Of a stretch of 64,000 bases of DNA, positions 62,133-64,000 are shown piece by piece. The notes under the pieces are model-generated. The model made no database searches. It was not told where the DNA came from and saw only the letters and a program-made list of their open reading frames with translations. The stretch is from positions 62,001 through 126,000 of the forward strand of contig NZ_JAEDCO010000001.1 in NCBI RefSeq assembly GCF_016294135.1, written 5' to 3'. Within the stretch, counting starts at the first letter, position 1. Each line of letters opens with the position of its first letter. Made by a program: the position numbers and the translations under genes. This DNA is from Methanobrevibacter ruminantium (lineage in GTDB: Archaea > Methanobacteriota > Methanobacteria > Methanobacteriales > Methanobacteriaceae).

Positions 62133-62312
62133 TTATTGTAAAACTTCATCGATGTGAGCCATGATTTTAGCTTTTCCGCCACGGGATTTTACAATAGTTT
62201 TACCGCAGATGATACATTTTACATCAGAAGCTGCACGATCGAAAATGATTTGTTCGTTATCACAATCTAAACATTTAACTCTTAAAAAGTTTCCTCTTCC
62301 ATTACTTGCCAT
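62133..62312 (-). CDS. rps27e: 30S ribosomal protein S27e
   Basis: A 59-residue small-subunit zinc protein. Ligands Cys14, 17, 33 and 36 (VKCLDC and VKCIICG) are in the usual spacing, followed by a basic tail, TIVKSRGGKAKI. Start chosen at the ATG at 62312, with AGGTGAT 4 nt upstream; the GTG at 62321 is within that site. It follows L44e by 9 bp, and a 154-bp gap separates it from aIF2A. Confidence 0.95.
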   Translation of the reverse strand: MASNGRGNFLRVKCLDCDNEQIIFDRAASDVKCIICGKTIVKSRGGKAKIMAHIDEVLQ

Positions 62313-62321
62313 ACAAATCAC

Positions 62322-62600
62322 CTAGTTAGATACCCATTCAGGTTTTCCTACTCTGAAAGATTTTCTGATGTGGGATTTTCCACATTCTTTACATTTGTAT
62401 CTTAAATCTAATTTTTTAACCGGCTTGTTACCACCTGGTAATGGTCTTGGATAACCTCTGTACCCTGCAGTAACTCTTCTGAATTGTCTTTGTCCCCATT
62501 TTAATTCACTAGCTTTTCTCTTTTTGGAAGTATGCACTTCATGCATAGTGTGTTTTTTACAATGTGGACAGTAAGTTCTTTTTTCTTTAGGCATTTTCAT
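62322..62600 (-). CDS. rpl44e: 50S ribosomal protein L44e
   Basis: A 92-residue large-subunit protein with two zinc-binding pairs, CPHC at 11-14 and CKECG near 74-78, around the basic core SKKRKASELKWGQRQFRR and the glycine/proline loop GYRGYPRPLPGGNKP. It contacts the E site of the ribosome. Start chosen at the ATG at 62600, 6 nt after AGGTGA; the GTG at 62609 is inside that region and an ATG at 62594 is too far. First gene of the cluster. Confidence 0.95.
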   Translation of the reverse strand: MKMPKEKRTYCPHCKKHTMHEVHTSKKRKASELKWGQRQFRRVTAGYRGYPRPLPGGNKPVKKLDLRYKCKECGKSHIRKSFRVGKPEWVSN

Positions 62601-63061
62601 ATTTTTCACCTTTAATTGATTTCTCTGTTAAAAGACTTTTAGAACTTAATTAACAGATTATATAATAAATAATTACAACAAACCACTTGGAACTGTTTAG
62701 GTTTCCATTTAGCATGAGGATAAATTATAACATACTAATAAGAACATTTTTCAGTTTCTTACGAGCATGAGCGCATCTACACATTCTTATAAAAAATATT
62801 TTTATTTAAACATTTTCTAATAGATTGAACAATATAGTCCCTATTCATTCATAGGATAAACTAAATTGAAAGTTTAAAAACTATAAAAAAGATTTAACAA
62901 ACTGTAAATCTTGGAATCTAATAATTAAAAAAATATTTTAAAATAAGAAAATATCATATTATTATAGATACATTAATTATATATGATTATTATCTATATA
63001 TAAGGTTTTGTATGTTATAAATAATTATAAAAATAGTAAGTTTAAGAAATAGAAATGGAAT
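62601..63061. other. Intergenic region upstream of the L44e cluster
   Basis: 460 bp between the GINS-like gene and L44e. It must hold the cluster's promoter: a minus-strand TATA-like TTATTATATAATC near 62655-62667 would give a leader of about 35 nt. A stretch at about 62685-62785 is visibly less AT-rich than its surroundings and has no ORF longer than about 17 codons, so an unannotated RNA is possible. No C/D-box pair or cloverleaf found. Confidence 0.35.
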
Positions 63062-64000
63062 TTAGTATTTTATTAAACTTGCCTTATTGTTGTCAATGAG
63101 AATTTGAGCAGTTATATTCGGCAAGATAACAACATCATTTGCCAAGAAAGGGCCATAAACCTTTCCATCAATGCCTACCATTTCACCGACATCTTCACTA
63201 AGGACAACAGTTGCATTCTCTATTTCGCCTCTAGCAAATAATCCTCCTCTTGTCTTATCAACTGGTTTTTTAGGAGCATTACCCTTTTTAACATCAATAT
63301 TATCATTAATAGCTTTATTAAAACCATCAGTACGGGTAGTTTTCTTTCCCTTTACATCAAGCCCGGATGAAAATCTTAATTCAGATTGTCTGGATTCAAT
63401 CTTCGCTGATGCATTATCCTTAGTTTCTGCAGACTCATCATTAACTGGTGTCTTTTCTTCAGCATTTGCAGACTCAACTTTAGGCTTTTTAGGCTTTGCA
63501 AAAATCAGATTGAAGTCATCTTCACTTGGAGCAGCATAATTGGACCCTGCAGCTATTGAATCATAATAGTCATCATCATAATTAGGTTCCAATTTGTCCA
63601 AATCTACAAACTGACTATCCGGATTTTTGTAAAAGTCCTCTGGATTGGTGGAAACATAACTTTCACGTTTAGTATCCTCTTCCACATTGGATTGGACTTC
63701 TATTGATTCTTCTGCTGATTCTTCTGCTGATTCTTGAGACTCTTGAGTAATAACTGGAGTTTCCTCTTGTTTATCTTCCACTTCTCCAGTTTCAGCTTCT
63801 GCAAGCTTTTGATCATTGTCTACAGTGCCTTGGCCAGGATACCTTTGATTAGCTACCTGCTTATCAATGTTTTCATAAGTTTCATCAGTGATTACTTTTG
63901 CATTCTTGATCTGATTTAACCTATCTAAAACTTCATTAGATTCTCCAAGAGCATCAGAAATCTCATTTTCCATCTCATCAGAAACATCACTTTCCTCTTC
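63062..64000 (-). CDS. GINS complex subunit (Gins15/Gins51-like), N-terminus cut by the window edge
   Basis: Replication factor that joins MCM and GAN/Cdc45 in the replicative helicase. The C-terminal 50 residues, VVLSEDVGEMVGIDGKVYGPFLANDVVILP (in part), match the GINS B domain. Before it lies a very acidic, low-complexity region of more than 200 residues, with repeats such as ESAEESAEES and many Asp/Glu/Ser. The frame stays open to base 64000, so the N-terminal A domain should lie outside; the ATG at 63973 is probably internal. The position next to the L44e cluster fits archaeal replication-translation gene groupings. The GINS call is by motif and not certain. Confidence 0.62.
   Translation of the reverse strand, partial: EEESDVSDEMENEISDALGESNEVLDRLNQIKNAKVITDETYENIDKQVANQRYPGQGTVDNDQKLAEAETGEVEDKQEETPVITQESQESAEESAEESIEVQSNVEEDTKRESYVSTNPEDFYKNPDSQFVDLDKLEPNYDDDYYDSIAAGSNYAAPSEDDFNLIFAKPKKPKVESANAEEKTPVNDESAETKDNASAKIESRQSELRFSSGLDVKGKKTTRTDGFNKAINDNIDVKKGNAPKKPVDKTRGGLFARGEIENATVVLSEDVGEMVGIDGKVYGPFLANDVVILPNITAQILIDNNKASLIKY

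Noticed and set aside
3158..64000. Prophage, insertion sequence or other mobile element
   Set aside because: No transposase, integrase, phage structural genes or flanking target duplications were found; foreign-looking genes are isolated.

Overview
The window is strongly AT-rich and reads as chromosome of a methanogenic archaeon of the order Methanobacteriales, most likely a gut Methanobrevibacter. Evidence: class I lysyl-tRNA synthetase, D-family DNA polymerase large subunit, Sec61-beta, TruD, aIF2-alpha, Nop10, ribosomal proteins L44e and S27e, a coenzyme F430 enzyme (CfbD), DUF4013 membrane proteins, TATA/BRE promoters and GGTGA-type ribosome-binding sites. Species cannot be fixed from sequence alone.

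Layout. 0-9 kb: end of lysK, anaerobic ribonucleotide reductase nrdD with a repeat-bearing promoter, polC, Sec61-beta and a site-2 protease, all on the minus strand. 8.4-14.7 kb: an accessory membrane block with three CPBP intramembrane proteases, two DUF4013 proteins, one secreted protein and a small XRE regulator with palindromic operators. 15-18.6 kb: purB, a PNPOx-like protein, a ThiF/TcdA-like protein and TatD. 18.6-24.7 kb: plus-strand accessory genes: a TetR-GNAT fusion regulator, an iron-sulfur flavoprotein-like oxidoreductase, a membrane acyltransferase, family 1 uracil-DNA glycosylase and a MarR-MATE pair. 24.7-26.2 kb: a frameshifted FMN reductase and a frameshifted radical SAM gene. 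26.5-33.4 kb: a complete trpEGDCFBA operon with TGTACA-like TRP boxes. 33.6-45.6 kb: TrkH, copper ATPase CopA with CopZ, an amidohydrolase, the phosphomevalonate dehydratase small subunit, an SDR enzyme, a pyridoxal/HMP-type kinase and several broken genes (ion channel, small ORF, MarR, cytX, TMEM175). 45.6-60 kb: truD, tRNA-Arg(GCG), methyltransferase, AIR-synthase-like protein, ferredoxin, hydrolase plus broken cupin, GGGtGRT with a NifU-like scaffold, thioredoxin-like protein with CcdA, hisH, cfbD and a YchF-like GTPase. 60-64 kb: the conserved archaeal information-processing cluster L44e, S27e, aIF2-alpha, Nop10 and PAC2, then a GINS-type protein cut by the window edge.

Three window-wide patterns stand out. 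First, at least eight genes end inside a hairpin that looks like their own terminator: the stop codon lies in the stem or loop. Second, many promoters carry clean palindromes or iterated repeats beside the TATA box (XRE, TetR-GNAT, MarR-MATE, trp, nrdD, thioredoxin-ccdA, cupin); copZ-copA and a methyltransferase share a nearly identical DtxR-like element. Third, eight accessory genes are broken by single-base deletions or in-frame stops, while all large housekeeping genes are intact, which looks more like gene decay than random sequencing error.

No CRISPR array, insertion sequence, prophage, rRNA or recognised riboswitch was seen.
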